Source of the DNA: a candidate division KSB1 bacterium
Lineage (GTDB): Bacteria; Zhuqueibacterota; Zhuqueibacteria; Zhuqueibacterales; Zhuqueibacteraceae
DNA length: 64,000 bases
Assembly (NCBI GenBank): GCA_034506255.1
Contig: JAPDPX010000006.1
Location: 186,001-250,000, forward strand
Reading direction: 5' to 3'
Below are positions 35,936 through 42,939 of this stretch, in pieces (positions within the stretch are counted from its first letter, which is position 1; each line of letters opens with the position of its first letter). Below the pieces are notes generated by a model. That model was not told the origin of the DNA. It saw only the letters and a program-made list of their open reading frames with translations, and made no database searches. The position numbers and the translations under genes were made by a program.

Positions 35936-36385
35936 TTAATTCAATGAGGGATGAACGCCGTTGGCCGTCACAATCAACTTGTTGCCTTCCACGCGCAAGA
36001 CCCGCACGCGCGTGCCCGGCGGCAGGCGGCGTCCGTCATCACTGCGACTGCTCCAGATCTCGCCCTCCAGCTTGACCTGGCCCTGCAGGCCGGAAACTTC
36101 CTCCAGCGTCAGGCCGATCATTCCCACCAGCCGCTCGGTGTTGGTGGCGACCGTGTGTGTATTCCTGCTCAGGACTTTCAGGAACACCGGCCGGATGGAA
36201 AGAAAGACGATGAAAGTGGTGGCGGTGAAGACGGCAATTTGAACGGTGAGATCAAAATCCAGCGCCGCGGCAATCGCCGCCGCAAAACAGCCAAAGCCAA
36301 AACAGGCGGGAATGAAGCCCGGAAAGAAGATTTCCAGAATATTGAGCACGATACCGACCAACAGCCACAACAGCCAGTCTTCCAT
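35936..36385 (-). CDS. NfeD-family membrane protein (short form)
   Basis: 149-residue NfeD1b-type protein. Helices lie in residues about 4-70 (LLWLLVGIVLNILEIFFPG; FGCFAAAIAAALDF; IAVFTATTFIVFLSI). The C-terminal OB-fold domain covers residues about 90-149 (LVGMIGLTLEEVSGLQGQVKLEGEIW family pattern; GTRVRVLRVEGNKLIV). It partners the SPFH protein encoded 11 bases downstream, probably stabilising its oligomer. ATG 36385 follows AGGAGG; a longer in-frame extension to 36475 has no membrane or domain logic. The short form lacks the ClpP-like protease domain of long NfeD proteins. Confidence 0.9.
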   Translation of the reverse strand: MEDWLLWLLVGIVLNILEIFFPGFIPACFGFGCFAAAIAAALDFDLTVQIAVFTATTFIVFLSIRPVFLKVLSRNTHTVATNTERLVGMIGLTLEEVSGLQGQVKLEGEIWSSRSDDGRRLPPGTRVRVLRVEGNKLIVTANGVHPSLN

Positions 36386-36691
36386 CTTCGCCTCCTGATC
36401 TTCTCGGGATATGAGTTGTTGGGCAGAGGTAAAAGCTGGAGGCGCAGCCCTGCGTGACCGTGGCAAAAGTAGCAAACTTCACCGGCGTGTGCAAGGTGAA
36501 TCTGGGTGGGGGCGCAATCCCGCAACAACGTGTGGAGGGGTTCAGGGAGCCCTGCCTGCAGACAAGAGGTCTGCGCTGCGCCCCTCCGTAACCGAGGCAT
36601 CACCTGGGGACGGTGCCTGCTTGCGGCAGCGCGCCTGGCGCGGTACGGGAGGCACAAGCGGCGCCCACCCGGCCGCTCGTGTCGCCCGCCC
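36386..36691 (-). other. Intergenic region with a family A repeat
   Basis: No gene. It holds a CTGCAGGC-family copy at 36550-36587, between the end of the oxidase operon and nfeD. Confidence 0.5.
36550..36587. repeat. Dispersed CTGCAGGC repeat (family A), copy
   Basis: CCTGCAGACAAGAGGTCTGC, followed by GCTGCG-CCCC. Its sister at 47121-47154 shares CCTGCAGACAAGAGGTCTGC exactly. Confidence 0.7.
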
Positions 36692-37111
36692 TCAGAGTTG
36701 ATACAGCATCAGGTACACCAGCACTCCGGTGACCGAAACGTACAGCCAGACCGGAAACGTCCAGCGCCGTGCCAGCCGGGCATGCTGATCGAAGCGCTCG
36801 CGCAGGGCGCGCACCAGTGTGATCAGCACCAGTGGCACATTGACCATCGCCAAAATGGTGTGTGACAGGAGAATGGCAAAATAAACCGGCCGGATGAATC
36901 CCTGCCCCTGAAAGGGTTTCGAGCCGGCATGGTAATGATAGACGAGATAACTGGCAAGAAACAAAAGCGACGCCGCCACCGCACACAGCATGCAGAATTT
37001 GTGCTGCGGGATGCGCTTGCGGCGAATGAACCAGAATCCCAGCAGCAGAAAGAATGTGCTGGCGCCATTGAGCAGCGCATTAAGGTGGGGCAGGGTGTTG
37101 AGGGGTATCAC
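36692..37111 (-). CDS. ctaM: DUF420 membrane protein, CtaM-like oxidase assembly factor
   Basis: 139-residue, four-helix membrane protein of the DUF420 family (YozB/CtaM), which in Bacillales is needed for activity of heme A oxidases. It starts NTLPHLNALLNGASTFFLLLGFWFIRRKRIPQHK, keeping the conserved PHLNA-x-LN and HK. The second half has YHYHAGS and the closing RRWTFPVWLYVSVTGVLVYLML, the family end. The start is GTG 37111, overlapping the Sco stop (GTGA). Its place after Sco at the end of the oxidase operon supports the assembly role. Confidence 0.82.
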   Translation of the reverse strand: MIPLNTLPHLNALLNGASTFFLLLGFWFIRRKRIPQHKFCMLCAVAASLLFLASYLVYHYHAGSKPFQGQGFIRPVYFAILLSHTILAMVNVPLVLITLVRALRERFDQHARLARRWTFPVWLYVSVTGVLVYLMLYQL

Positions 37112-37725
37112 CAGGAGACCTCGGCAATCAAGTTCCTGACATCGCGCACGATTTGCGGCACGCAGCTCGCATCCGTGCCGATGTAGGATTTGCGAATTCT
37201 GCCGGCGGCATCGACCAGCACGAAACGATCACTGTGCAGGATGGGTTCCGGCGGATTGACACCCGCGGCGGCAAGCAAAAAGCCCCGGCTGGCGAGCTCC
37301 TGCATCACGTCCGGCCTGCCGGTGAGAAAATACCAGGTGCCCGGCTGCGCGCCATATTTTTGCGCAAAACGGGCGAGAACTGCCGGGGTGTCCACTTCGG
37401 GGTCAACCGAGAACGATACCAGCTTGACCTTGGAAAGGCCGGCTTGCAGGAGGGCAGTTTGCAGTTGGGACAGGTGACGGGTCATGATGGGGCAGATGCC
37501 CGAGCAGCTCGTGAAGAAGAAGTTGGCGATCCAAACCCTGCCCTTTAAATCCGCCGTGCCAAAGGGCTCGCCGCTGCGCTCGAGCAGGGTGAATGCCGGC
37601 ACCCGGCCAAAGCTTTTCAAGCGCTGGCCGGTAAGCGACTCCTGTCCCAGGTACATGGCGGCGACGACCATGATGGTCCCGGCACCTATTCCCCACCACA
37701 AATGGCCGCTGCATCTCTCCGCCAT
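37108..37725 (-). CDS. sco1: Sco1/SenC/PrrC copper chaperone
   Basis: 205-residue membrane-anchored thioredoxin-fold protein that delivers copper to the CuA site of cytochrome oxidase subunit II. An N-terminal helix (IGAGTIMVVAAMYLG) anchors it. The CxxxC copper site is FFFTSCSGICPIM, and the distal His is in ILHSDRFVLVDAAG. Both features needed for copper binding are present. It overlaps the ctaM start and belongs to the oxidase cluster, which needs such a chaperone for the CuA site in subunit II (45127-45831). Confidence 0.93.
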   Translation of the reverse strand: MAERCSGHLWWGIGAGTIMVVAAMYLGQESLTGQRLKSFGRVPAFTLLERSGEPFGTADLKGRVWIANFFFTSCSGICPIMTRHLSQLQTALLQAGLSKVKLVSFSVDPEVDTPAVLARFAQKYGAQPGTWYFLTGRPDVMQELASRGFLLAAAGVNPPEPILHSDRFVLVDAAGRIRKSYIGTDASCVPQIVRDVRNLIAEVSW

Positions 37726-37794
37726 AACGCCTCCACGACTTGCGAGTGCCGCGGTGCCATGCTGCGCAGGCTCTGGCCGCCCCGGAAGCGCTCG

Positions 37795-38289
37795 TCAGCC
37801 CGACCCGCGGCCTTGTTCTTGATAGCGGGCGCGACACTGCCGGATCTGTTCGGCATGATTGTGCGCATGCGGGGCATAAATACGCAACCAGGTTTCCGCG
37901 GAGTAGGCGCCGCTCTCGCTGTGCTGCCCGGTGCGCTGCCAATCGTCTTCGGTCATCAGCTCCAGGAGCTGGACAGTGGTTTCACGCGCGGCCTTGAAAG
38001 CCGCAAGCGCCGGAGCGATCGCGCGGCGGGCGTAGAACAGCCGGCGGGCGAAAGCCTCCTGATCGTAGGCCTGAATCCGTGGCTGCTCCTCCACCAGCAA
38101 CCGGCGCAAGCGGATGGCACTGGTCATTTCGCTGTCCGCGAGATGATGGATAATTTCGCGGGCCGTCCATTTCTGCGGCGACCAGCGATAATCCAGCTCC
38201 GCGGGTGTGATGTCATGCAGTGCCTGCGCAACTTGCGCGTAGCCTTCCCGATATTGGCCAATCAGTTCTGCACGTTCGGATGCCGTCAT
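37795..38289 (-). CDS. DinB-superfamily protein
   Basis: 164-residue four-helix-bundle protein of the DinB/YfiT metal-binding superfamily. The likely metal ligands are His in TAREIIHHLADSEM and two in YAPHAHNHAEQI, the usual three-His pattern. Family members include thiol S-transferases (bacillithiol, mycothiol) and stress proteins. Because bshA, bshB1 and bshC are in this window, a bacillithiol-dependent transferase role is worth considering, but nothing specific proves it. It sits between ctaB and sco in the oxidase gene run, 16 bases from ctaB. Confidence 0.82.
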   Translation of the reverse strand: MTASERAELIGQYREGYAQVAQALHDITPAELDYRWSPQKWTAREIIHHLADSEMTSAIRLRRLLVEEQPRIQAYDQEAFARRLFYARRAIAPALAAFKAARETTVQLLELMTEDDWQRTGQHSESGAYSAETWLRIYAPHAHNHAEQIRQCRARYQEQGRGSG

Positions 38290-38304
38290 GCCGAAAAAGG
38301 ATCC

Positions 38305-39198
38305 TCAAAAAGTGGTTTTGTCCCATGCCATCATGCCGAGCAAAGCCGGCAAATAGATCAACGAAGCGTGCATCAAGCGCCGGGCCGCGGCCATGTCACG
38401 CGCCAGTGTGACACCGAGGCCGGCACCGAGAAATCCGATGCCCAGAATCAACGCGCCGAAAAAGTAGGCCCGGCCGGTCAGGCCGATGAGAGTGGGCAGC
38501 AGGCTCACGGAGAGCAACGCCAGACAATTCGTGAGAATCTGGCGACCGGCGCTGTAGCCTGCGGGATCGATGACGGTGAGCATGCGAAAGCCGCCGCGGG
38601 CGTAATCCTCACGGTAGATCCAGGCGATTGCCAGAAAATGGGGCAACTGCCAGATGAAAAGGATCGCGAACAACACCCAGGCTTCGAGACTGATTTCGTT
38701 GCGCACCGCGGTCCAGCCACCCATGGGCGGCAGGGCGCCGGGTATGGCCCCCACCACCGTCGAAAGCGGGCTGCGCGTTTTCATCGGTGTGTAAACAAAA
38801 ACATAACTGACGAGCGTAACCGCAGCCAGCAGTGCCGTCAGCCCATTCACCCAAAGTGCCAGATACGCAATCCCGGCTGCCGAAATCAGGGCACCGAACC
38901 CCAGCGCCTGGCTGGGCTTCAGCCGGCCGGCGGGCAGAGGGCGATGGCGGGTGCGCAGCATGCGGGCGTCGCAGTGGCGTTCGAGATATTGGTTGAGCGC
39001 ACTGGTTCCGCCGGCGACCAAGGCAGTGCCCACCAGAGTGTGCAGCAGCAACGCCAATGCGAGCGCCTCCCGTGCGCCAAGATAGAAGCCGAACAGGGTG
39101 GTGATCAGCACCATCAGGGTGACACGGGGCTTGGTGAGGGCGAGATAATCAGCCAACGACGCGATCAGACGCGCGCGGGGTGATGAAGATGGGATCAT
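38305..39198 (-). CDS. ctaB: Protoheme IX farnesyltransferase (heme O synthase)
   Basis: 297-residue UbiA-family enzyme that farnesylates heme B to heme O for aa3-type oxidases. It has about eight helices. The first prenyl-diphosphate site is NQYLERHCDARMLRTRHRPLP, matching the heme O synthase N-x3-D-x2-M-x-RT-x2-RPL pattern with E in place of the first D. The second loop is around WIYREDYARGGFRML. ATG 39198 is preferred; the open frame upstream to 39381 is inside the region before ctaA's end and lacks similarity. It works with ctaA encoded 100 bases upstream. Confidence 0.94.
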   Translation of the reverse strand: MIPSSSPRARLIASLADYLALTKPRVTLMVLITTLFGFYLGAREALALALLLHTLVGTALVAGGTSALNQYLERHCDARMLRTRHRPLPAGRLKPSQALGFGALISAAGIAYLALWVNGLTALLAAVTLVSYVFVYTPMKTRSPLSTVVGAIPGALPPMGGWTAVRNEISLEAWVLFAILFIWQLPHFLAIAWIYREDYARGGFRMLTVIDPAGYSAGRQILTNCLALLSVSLLPTLIGLTGRAYFFGALILGIGFLGAGLGVTLARDMAAARRLMHASLIYLPALLGMMAWDKTTF

Positions 39199-39298
39199 GA
39201 TTTGTCGTAAAGCGTTCGCCTTGCAATTGAAAACAGTCCATTCGTCAACTTGCTGCCTGGGCCATGCTTGCGCGTTCGATGTCCCGGGGCCAGCGCCC

Positions 39299-40288
39299 TC
39301 ATACGCCGCTCGCACCCGGCAGAGTGGCTGCCATTTCTCCGGCCGGCACGCGCATCGGCACGCTGAGATGCTGATACGCACGCACGCTCAGCACAATCGC
39401 CGCCGCCAAAACCAAAGCACCCGTGGCCACGTGGGCGGTGGTGGGAATGACCGCCTTTTGTGACCAGATGGTAAGCGCACCCAGCGTGAGTTGCAACAGC
39501 AGGCCGATCGCCAGCAAAACTGCCGGACGATAAAGGGCAGTTTCCTCCTGATGGTGACGCAACACACGGGTCACGGTCCAAATCACCAGGGCAGTGACCA
39601 CCAGCGCACCGAGGCGATGGGCAAAGTGAATAACGATGCCGGTGGAATCAAAGGGCGGAATCAGCCGGCCGAAGGCCAGCGGAAAATCAGGAATGGCGAG
39701 CCCGGATTTGGTGTGACGCATCACGGCGCCGAGTATGAGTTGCAGAAAGATCGCTGCGGTGGTCGCCACGGCCAGAACGAACAAGGGTGGGCGCTGCGCA
39801 TCCGGGCGTTTCACCCGTGGTTTGCCCCACTCCGGGGAAGTGAACAGCGCCAGACAAACTGTCAAGCCGAAGAAGCTTTGCGCCAGGGTGCCATGGGCCA
39901 CCGAAATGGGGGTGGGCAACAGGAAAAGCACCGTGAGTCCGCCCAGCACGCCCTGCAAAATGACGAGCAGCAGCGCAACCAGCCCCAGACGCTTCACCCA
40001 GCGCCGGGGTTCCTTCCACCACAGCCAGGCCGCGAGAATGACCATCAGCATGCCCACAATGCTGGCCGCCATGCGATGGCCGTGTTCATACAGAATGCCA
40101 CCCACCATTTGCGACAGCGGGTAGGAGAACATGAAATAGCCGTAGGTGTTGGGCCAGTCGGGTACGGACAGACCGGAGTCGGTGCTGGTCACCAGACCAC
40201 CGATGAAAATCAGAACAAAAGTGGCTCCCGCCACCAGCAGGGCGAAACGGTGGAGCCATTTGCCGGAGGAAGATGCAGAAGTCATCAT
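39299..40288 (-). CDS. ctaA: Heme A synthase (CtaA/COX15 family)
   Basis: 329-residue, eight-helix membrane enzyme that oxidises heme O to heme A. Conserved heme-ligand regions are GILYEHGHRMAAS (first half), VAHGTLAQSFF, and the second-half repeats VIHFAHRLGAL and TTAHVATGAL, giving four His as expected. GGLVTSTDSGLSVPDWP and GAVMRHTKSGLAIPDFP are the paired signature blocks. ATG 40288 is chosen; GTG 40297 and ATG 40285 are nearby in-frame alternatives. It is in the oxidase operon between subunit IV and ctaB. Confidence 0.94.
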   Translation of the reverse strand: MMTSASSSGKWLHRFALLVAGATFVLIFIGGLVTSTDSGLSVPDWPNTYGYFMFSYPLSQMVGGILYEHGHRMAASIVGMLMVILAAWLWWKEPRRWVKRLGLVALLLVILQGVLGGLTVLFLLPTPISVAHGTLAQSFFGLTVCLALFTSPEWGKPRVKRPDAQRPPLFVLAVATTAAIFLQLILGAVMRHTKSGLAIPDFPLAFGRLIPPFDSTGIVIHFAHRLGALVVTALVIWTVTRVLRHHQEETALYRPAVLLAIGLLLQLTLGALTIWSQKAVIPTTAHVATGALVLAAAIVLSVRAYQHLSVPMRVPAGEMAATLPGASGV

Positions 40289-40393
40289 TTGACTCACATG
40301 ATTGTTCGAACCGGCGCAATATATGTCAAAAAATACACACGTAAAAGCACAACTTCGCAGGTGACTGCCGCCGGGAAGGGGCGGGCAGCAACC

Positions 40394-40732
40394 TTACTGC
40401 ATCTCCCCGGCAGCCGGCACCCCCGCCTGCTCAGCCCGCAGGCGGGAGGAATCCCGCGGGGTGCCGGTCAGATCGGGCAACAGGGCGATGATCAAGAGGG
40501 TGCACAGGATCAGTGGTGTCAGTGCGATAATACCGAGTGTACGCTTTTCGAATTTCAGATGCATGAAGTACATCGCCACCAGCGAGGCTTTGGAAAGCGC
40601 CAGCAGGATCAATAGGATGGCGACACCGACCCTGCCGATCGGCAGGTAGATCGCGCCGATTTCGAGCACGGTGAGAACGAACAGTGCGAAAAACACCATC
40701 ATGTAGTTGGGTTCTTTGTGCAGGGCAGACAT
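40394..40732 (-). CDS. Cytochrome c oxidase subunit IV (prokaryotic type)
   Basis: 112-residue, three-helix membrane protein of the prokaryotic COX4 family (CtaF/CoxD). The central helix and loop (ILLILLALSKASLVAMYFMHLKFE) carry the KAxLVxxYFMHL signature. It is preceded by a GGAG Shine-Dalgarno. It is an accessory subunit that stabilises the catalytic core. It lies between subunit III and ctaA in the operon. Confidence 0.9.
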   Translation of the reverse strand: MSALHKEPNYMMVFFALFVLTVLEIGAIYLPIGRVGVAILLILLALSKASLVAMYFMHLKFEKRTLGIIALTPLILCTLLIIALLPDLTGTPRDSSRLRAEQAGVPAAGEMQ

Positions 40733-40808
40733 GAGATTTTCTCCTGGAACGCAATGGGGGCTTTCGTCAACCTAGTGGACAGCACCGCGTTGGACTGGCC
40801 GTCATGCC

Positions 40809-41432
40809 TCACTTGATGAGATAGACGAAGGTGAAGACCAAAATCCAGACGAGATCGACAAAATGCCAGTACAAACCGGCGTTCTCGACCGTGCTGTAGT
40901 GCTCCGCGGAGTAGCGGCCGCGCAGGCTATTGAGCAGGATCAGGCTGAGATAGATCACGCCGCCGGTGACATGCGCGCCGTGAAAGCCGGTGATCACAAA
41001 GAAGGTGGTGCCGAACAAATAGTTGCCGTAGGGATTGCTGGTAAAGGTCACCTGCTGCGCGGTAATCAGATGCGTCCATTCGTAAGCCTGCAGACCGAGA
41101 AAGGTGAGGCCGCCGAGAATGGTGAGCAGCAGGAAGTTGCGCAGACGCTGTTGATTGCCGTGGCGTATGGCCGAGAGTGCCTTGACCATGGTGACGCTGC
41201 TGCAGATGAGCAGAAACGTCATGAAGGCGGTGAGATTGATGCCGAGCACTTCCAGCGGGTTGGGCCAGTCGGTTGCGCCGGCACGCAGGGCGCCGTAGCC
41301 GGCGAGCAAGCCGCCAAAAGACATGGCATCACCCGCCAGGAAAATCCACATGCCAAGTTTGCCCCAGCTTTCCGGGGTCAGGGGTGATTCGGCGGGTTCA
41401 ATCGCATGAACGTGGGCAGAGACAGGACTCAC
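40809..41432 (-). CDS. ctaE: Cytochrome c oxidase subunit III, copy 1
   Basis: 207-residue heme-copper oxidase subunit III. It has five to six helices. Family blocks are LGMWIFLAGDAMSFGGLLAGY, TFLGLQAYEWTHL and FFVITGFHGAHVTGGVIYL, with the closing YWHFVDLVWILVFTFVYL, which is strongly conserved. The start is GTG 41432 because a perfect AGGAGG lies six bases ahead; the in-frame TTG at 41447 would sit on that site. It follows the CPGC protein gene, whose stop codon is just upstream of the Shine-Dalgarno. Confidence 0.95.
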   Translation of the reverse strand: MSPVSAHVHAIEPAESPLTPESWGKLGMWIFLAGDAMSFGGLLAGYGALRAGATDWPNPLEVLGINLTAFMTFLLICSSVTMVKALSAIRHGNQQRLRNFLLLTILGGLTFLGLQAYEWTHLITAQQVTFTSNPYGNYLFGTTFFVITGFHGAHVTGGVIYLSLILLNSLRGRYSAEHYSTVENAGLYWHFVDLVWILVFTFVYLIK

Positions 41433-41443
41433 GTTTTTCCTCC

Positions 41444-41701
41444 TCAAGTTTCAGATTGGGAAAGCGGGACAGGACGGGGTCTGGCGGGGAAGCGATGCCG
41501 GCGCTGCAACAGGAACAGACAGAGCGCCACGCCACCGACGATGGCGAACGGCATGGCCATCAAAAACAGAATGCTGGTGTTGAAACCGCGGCCGAGCGCG
41601 CCACTTGCAGCTTGCGCACAACCCGGGCAAGCCAGTGAGGCCTGTGGCAGCAACAGCACGCCAACAAACAACAGCGCGAACAACAGTTTTGCGCAAGACA
41701 T
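41444..41701 (-). CDS. Small membrane protein with CPGC motif in oxidase operon
   Basis: 85-residue protein with a signal or first helix (KLLFALLFVGVLLLPQASLA), then ACPGCAQAASG, then a second helix (FNTSILFLMAMPFAIVGGVALCLFLL) and a basic tail RRHRF. The CxxC just after the first helix would lie in the periplasm if that helix is a cleaved signal. I recall similar short 'ACPxC' proteins in oxidase clusters of other phyla but know no assigned function. A thiol or copper role in CuA assembly is inferred from the motif and the location between two subunit III genes. Confidence 0.72.
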   Translation of the reverse strand: MSCAKLLFALLFVGVLLLPQASLACPGCAQAASGALGRGFNTSILFLMAMPFAIVGGVALCLFLLQRRHRFPARPRPVPLSQSET

Positions 41702-41740
41702 CTCACCATACCTCTTTTTTTCTTTCCCTGCCTCCCCGGC

Positions 41741-42460
41741 TCAATTCAGATAGACCAGGACATAGAGCACGGGCCAAAGCAGGACCACAAGATACCAGTA
41801 CATGCTGCACAGCAGGACGACGGTGTGCCGGGCGGCGGTGAACCGTCCCCGCCTGGCCCGCCACCAAACAATCAGCAGCCAGAACACCGCGCCGGCGACA
41901 TGCAGGGCATGACAGCCAATCAGCGTGTAGAAGGTCGCGCCATACACGCTGGAGGACAGCGTCAGGCCGTAGCGGAGCAGTTTGAGCCACTCGTAGCCCT
42001 GGATCAGCAGAAACGTGGTGCCCAAACCTGCGGTGACCGCGAGATACTTCTGCAAACCGGCCACCTCACCGCGTCGGATGCGGCGATAAGCCTGCACCAT
42101 GGTGAAGCCGCTGGCCAGCAGGATCACGGTGTTCACGCCGGTGACCAGCACCGGCAGGCGCGGCTGGCCCAGCGGCGGCCAGTCCAGCGCGCCGTATTTG
42201 AAAACGATGAACGCGCCGATGAGTGCCGCAAAGAACATCGCATCCGTGCCGAGAAACAGCAGCATACCCAACACGGCATTGCCAACCGGCCGCGACGGCA
42301 CTTCGCCCCCGTCACCGTCATCATCCGGGCCGAAGGGCAATGCCGGGGTGAGTGGCGGCGGCTCGCCGGAAAAATGATCCCGCTCGGGCACATCCCGCCG
42401 CCCACCATCGCGCCATTTGTAAGCCACCAGGGGAAGACTTCCTGCCGCAGTCACCGTCAT
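41741..42460 (-). CDS. Cytochrome c oxidase subunit III-like protein, copy 2
   Basis: 239-residue heme-copper oxidase subunit III homologue. After a hydrophilic N-terminal 55 residues (Pro/Asp-rich, PFGPDDDGDGGE) it has LGMLLFLGTDAMFFAALIGAF, LLIQGYEWLKLL and FYTLIGCHALHVAGAVFWLL, each aligning with the other subunit III in this operon, and ends YWYLVVLLWPVLYVLVYLN. The two copies are clearly divergent, so this is not a recent duplication. ATG 42460 is used; a TTG two codons earlier is possible. It may replace or pair with the other subunit III. Confidence 0.85.
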   Translation of the reverse strand: MTVTAAGSLPLVAYKWRDGGRRDVPERDHFSGEPPPLTPALPFGPDDDGDGGEVPSRPVGNAVLGMLLFLGTDAMFFAALIGAFIVFKYGALDWPPLGQPRLPVLVTGVNTVILLASGFTMVQAYRRIRRGEVAGLQKYLAVTAGLGTTFLLIQGYEWLKLLRYGLTLSSSVYGATFYTLIGCHALHVAGAVFWLLIVWWRARRGRFTAARHTVVLLCSMYWYLVVLLWPVLYVLVYLN

Positions 42461-42564
42461 CGCCAAGGCCTTCGCCCGTTGGTTAGTACTACAACGTTAA
42501 GTTCTAAAATCCGCTCCGCAACCCAAAACTGTCATTGCGGAGGAATTTGCCATGCCCGTATGGA

Positions 42565-42631
42565 CACCCATCGGGAATGAGAATGTGGCGCAGACATCAT
42601 GTCTGCAGCAGGCTGGAAGCCTGCGCTACGG
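42565..42631 (+). repeat. Composite repeat: ACCCATCGGGA lead plus CTGCAGGC core
   Basis: CACCCATCGGGAATGAGAAT, then GTGGCGCAGA, then GTCTGCAGCAGGCTGGAAGC. The same order occurs at 63037-63103. Confidence 0.72.
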
Positions 42632-42678
42632 CATTTTCGCGGTAATCCTCCTGAGTACCGGGATTGATGCTTATCCTG

Positions 42679-42712
42679 ACATTATCCCAAGCACTCAAGC
42701 GAAGATTCTTGC
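42679..42712 (-). repeat. Family B element, inverted partial copy
   Basis: On the minus strand it reads TTGAGTGCTTGGGATAATG, matching the centre of 54918-54969 and 62992-63020. Confidence 0.5.
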
Positions 42713-42757
42713 AGAATGACCTTTGGAGAGTGGAGGTGCCAACTTGACGCTGGACTA

Positions 42758-42916
42758 TTAGTTCAGCCACAACACACTGATCACTGTCACCACCACCAAC
42801 ATTGACAAGACAGCGCATAGGAGCGCGAGCATACGCGCATTGCGCTGTGCCAGCTCGGTGTGGTCCTGGGATGCAGGCATCACAGCGGTCTGGGCATTCG
42901 TTTGCGCCGCAGCCAT
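42758..42916 (-). CDS. Small single-helix protein after ctaD
   Basis: 52-residue protein: a hydrophilic N-terminus (AAAQTNAQTAVMPASQDHTELAQRNARM family spacing) and one C-terminal helix (LALLCAVLSMLVVVTVISVLWLN). CAGGAG lies about nine bases before ATG 42916, which decides this start; an ATG at 42940 overlapping the ctaD stop is an alternative giving 60 residues. It is probably a small accessory oxidase subunit, by position and topology only. Confidence 0.6.
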   Translation of the reverse strand: MAAAQTNAQTAVMPASQDHTELAQRNARMLALLCAVLSMLVVVTVISVLWLN

Positions 42917-42939
42917 AATCGACTTCTCCTGCGAAGGCA

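Larger units (their letters stand above)
42467..42757 (-). other. Gap inside the oxidase cluster filled by composite repeats
   Basis: No gene. It contains the F copy of family A with its extended lead (42565-42631) and an inverted family B copy (42679-42712). The gap may separate ctaC-ctaD from the downstream genes transcriptionally, or be read through. Confidence 0.55.

Noticed and set aside
40809-42460. Recent tandem duplication of subunit III
   Set aside because: The two proteins differ widely in sequence and length, so they are old paralogues or of separate origin.
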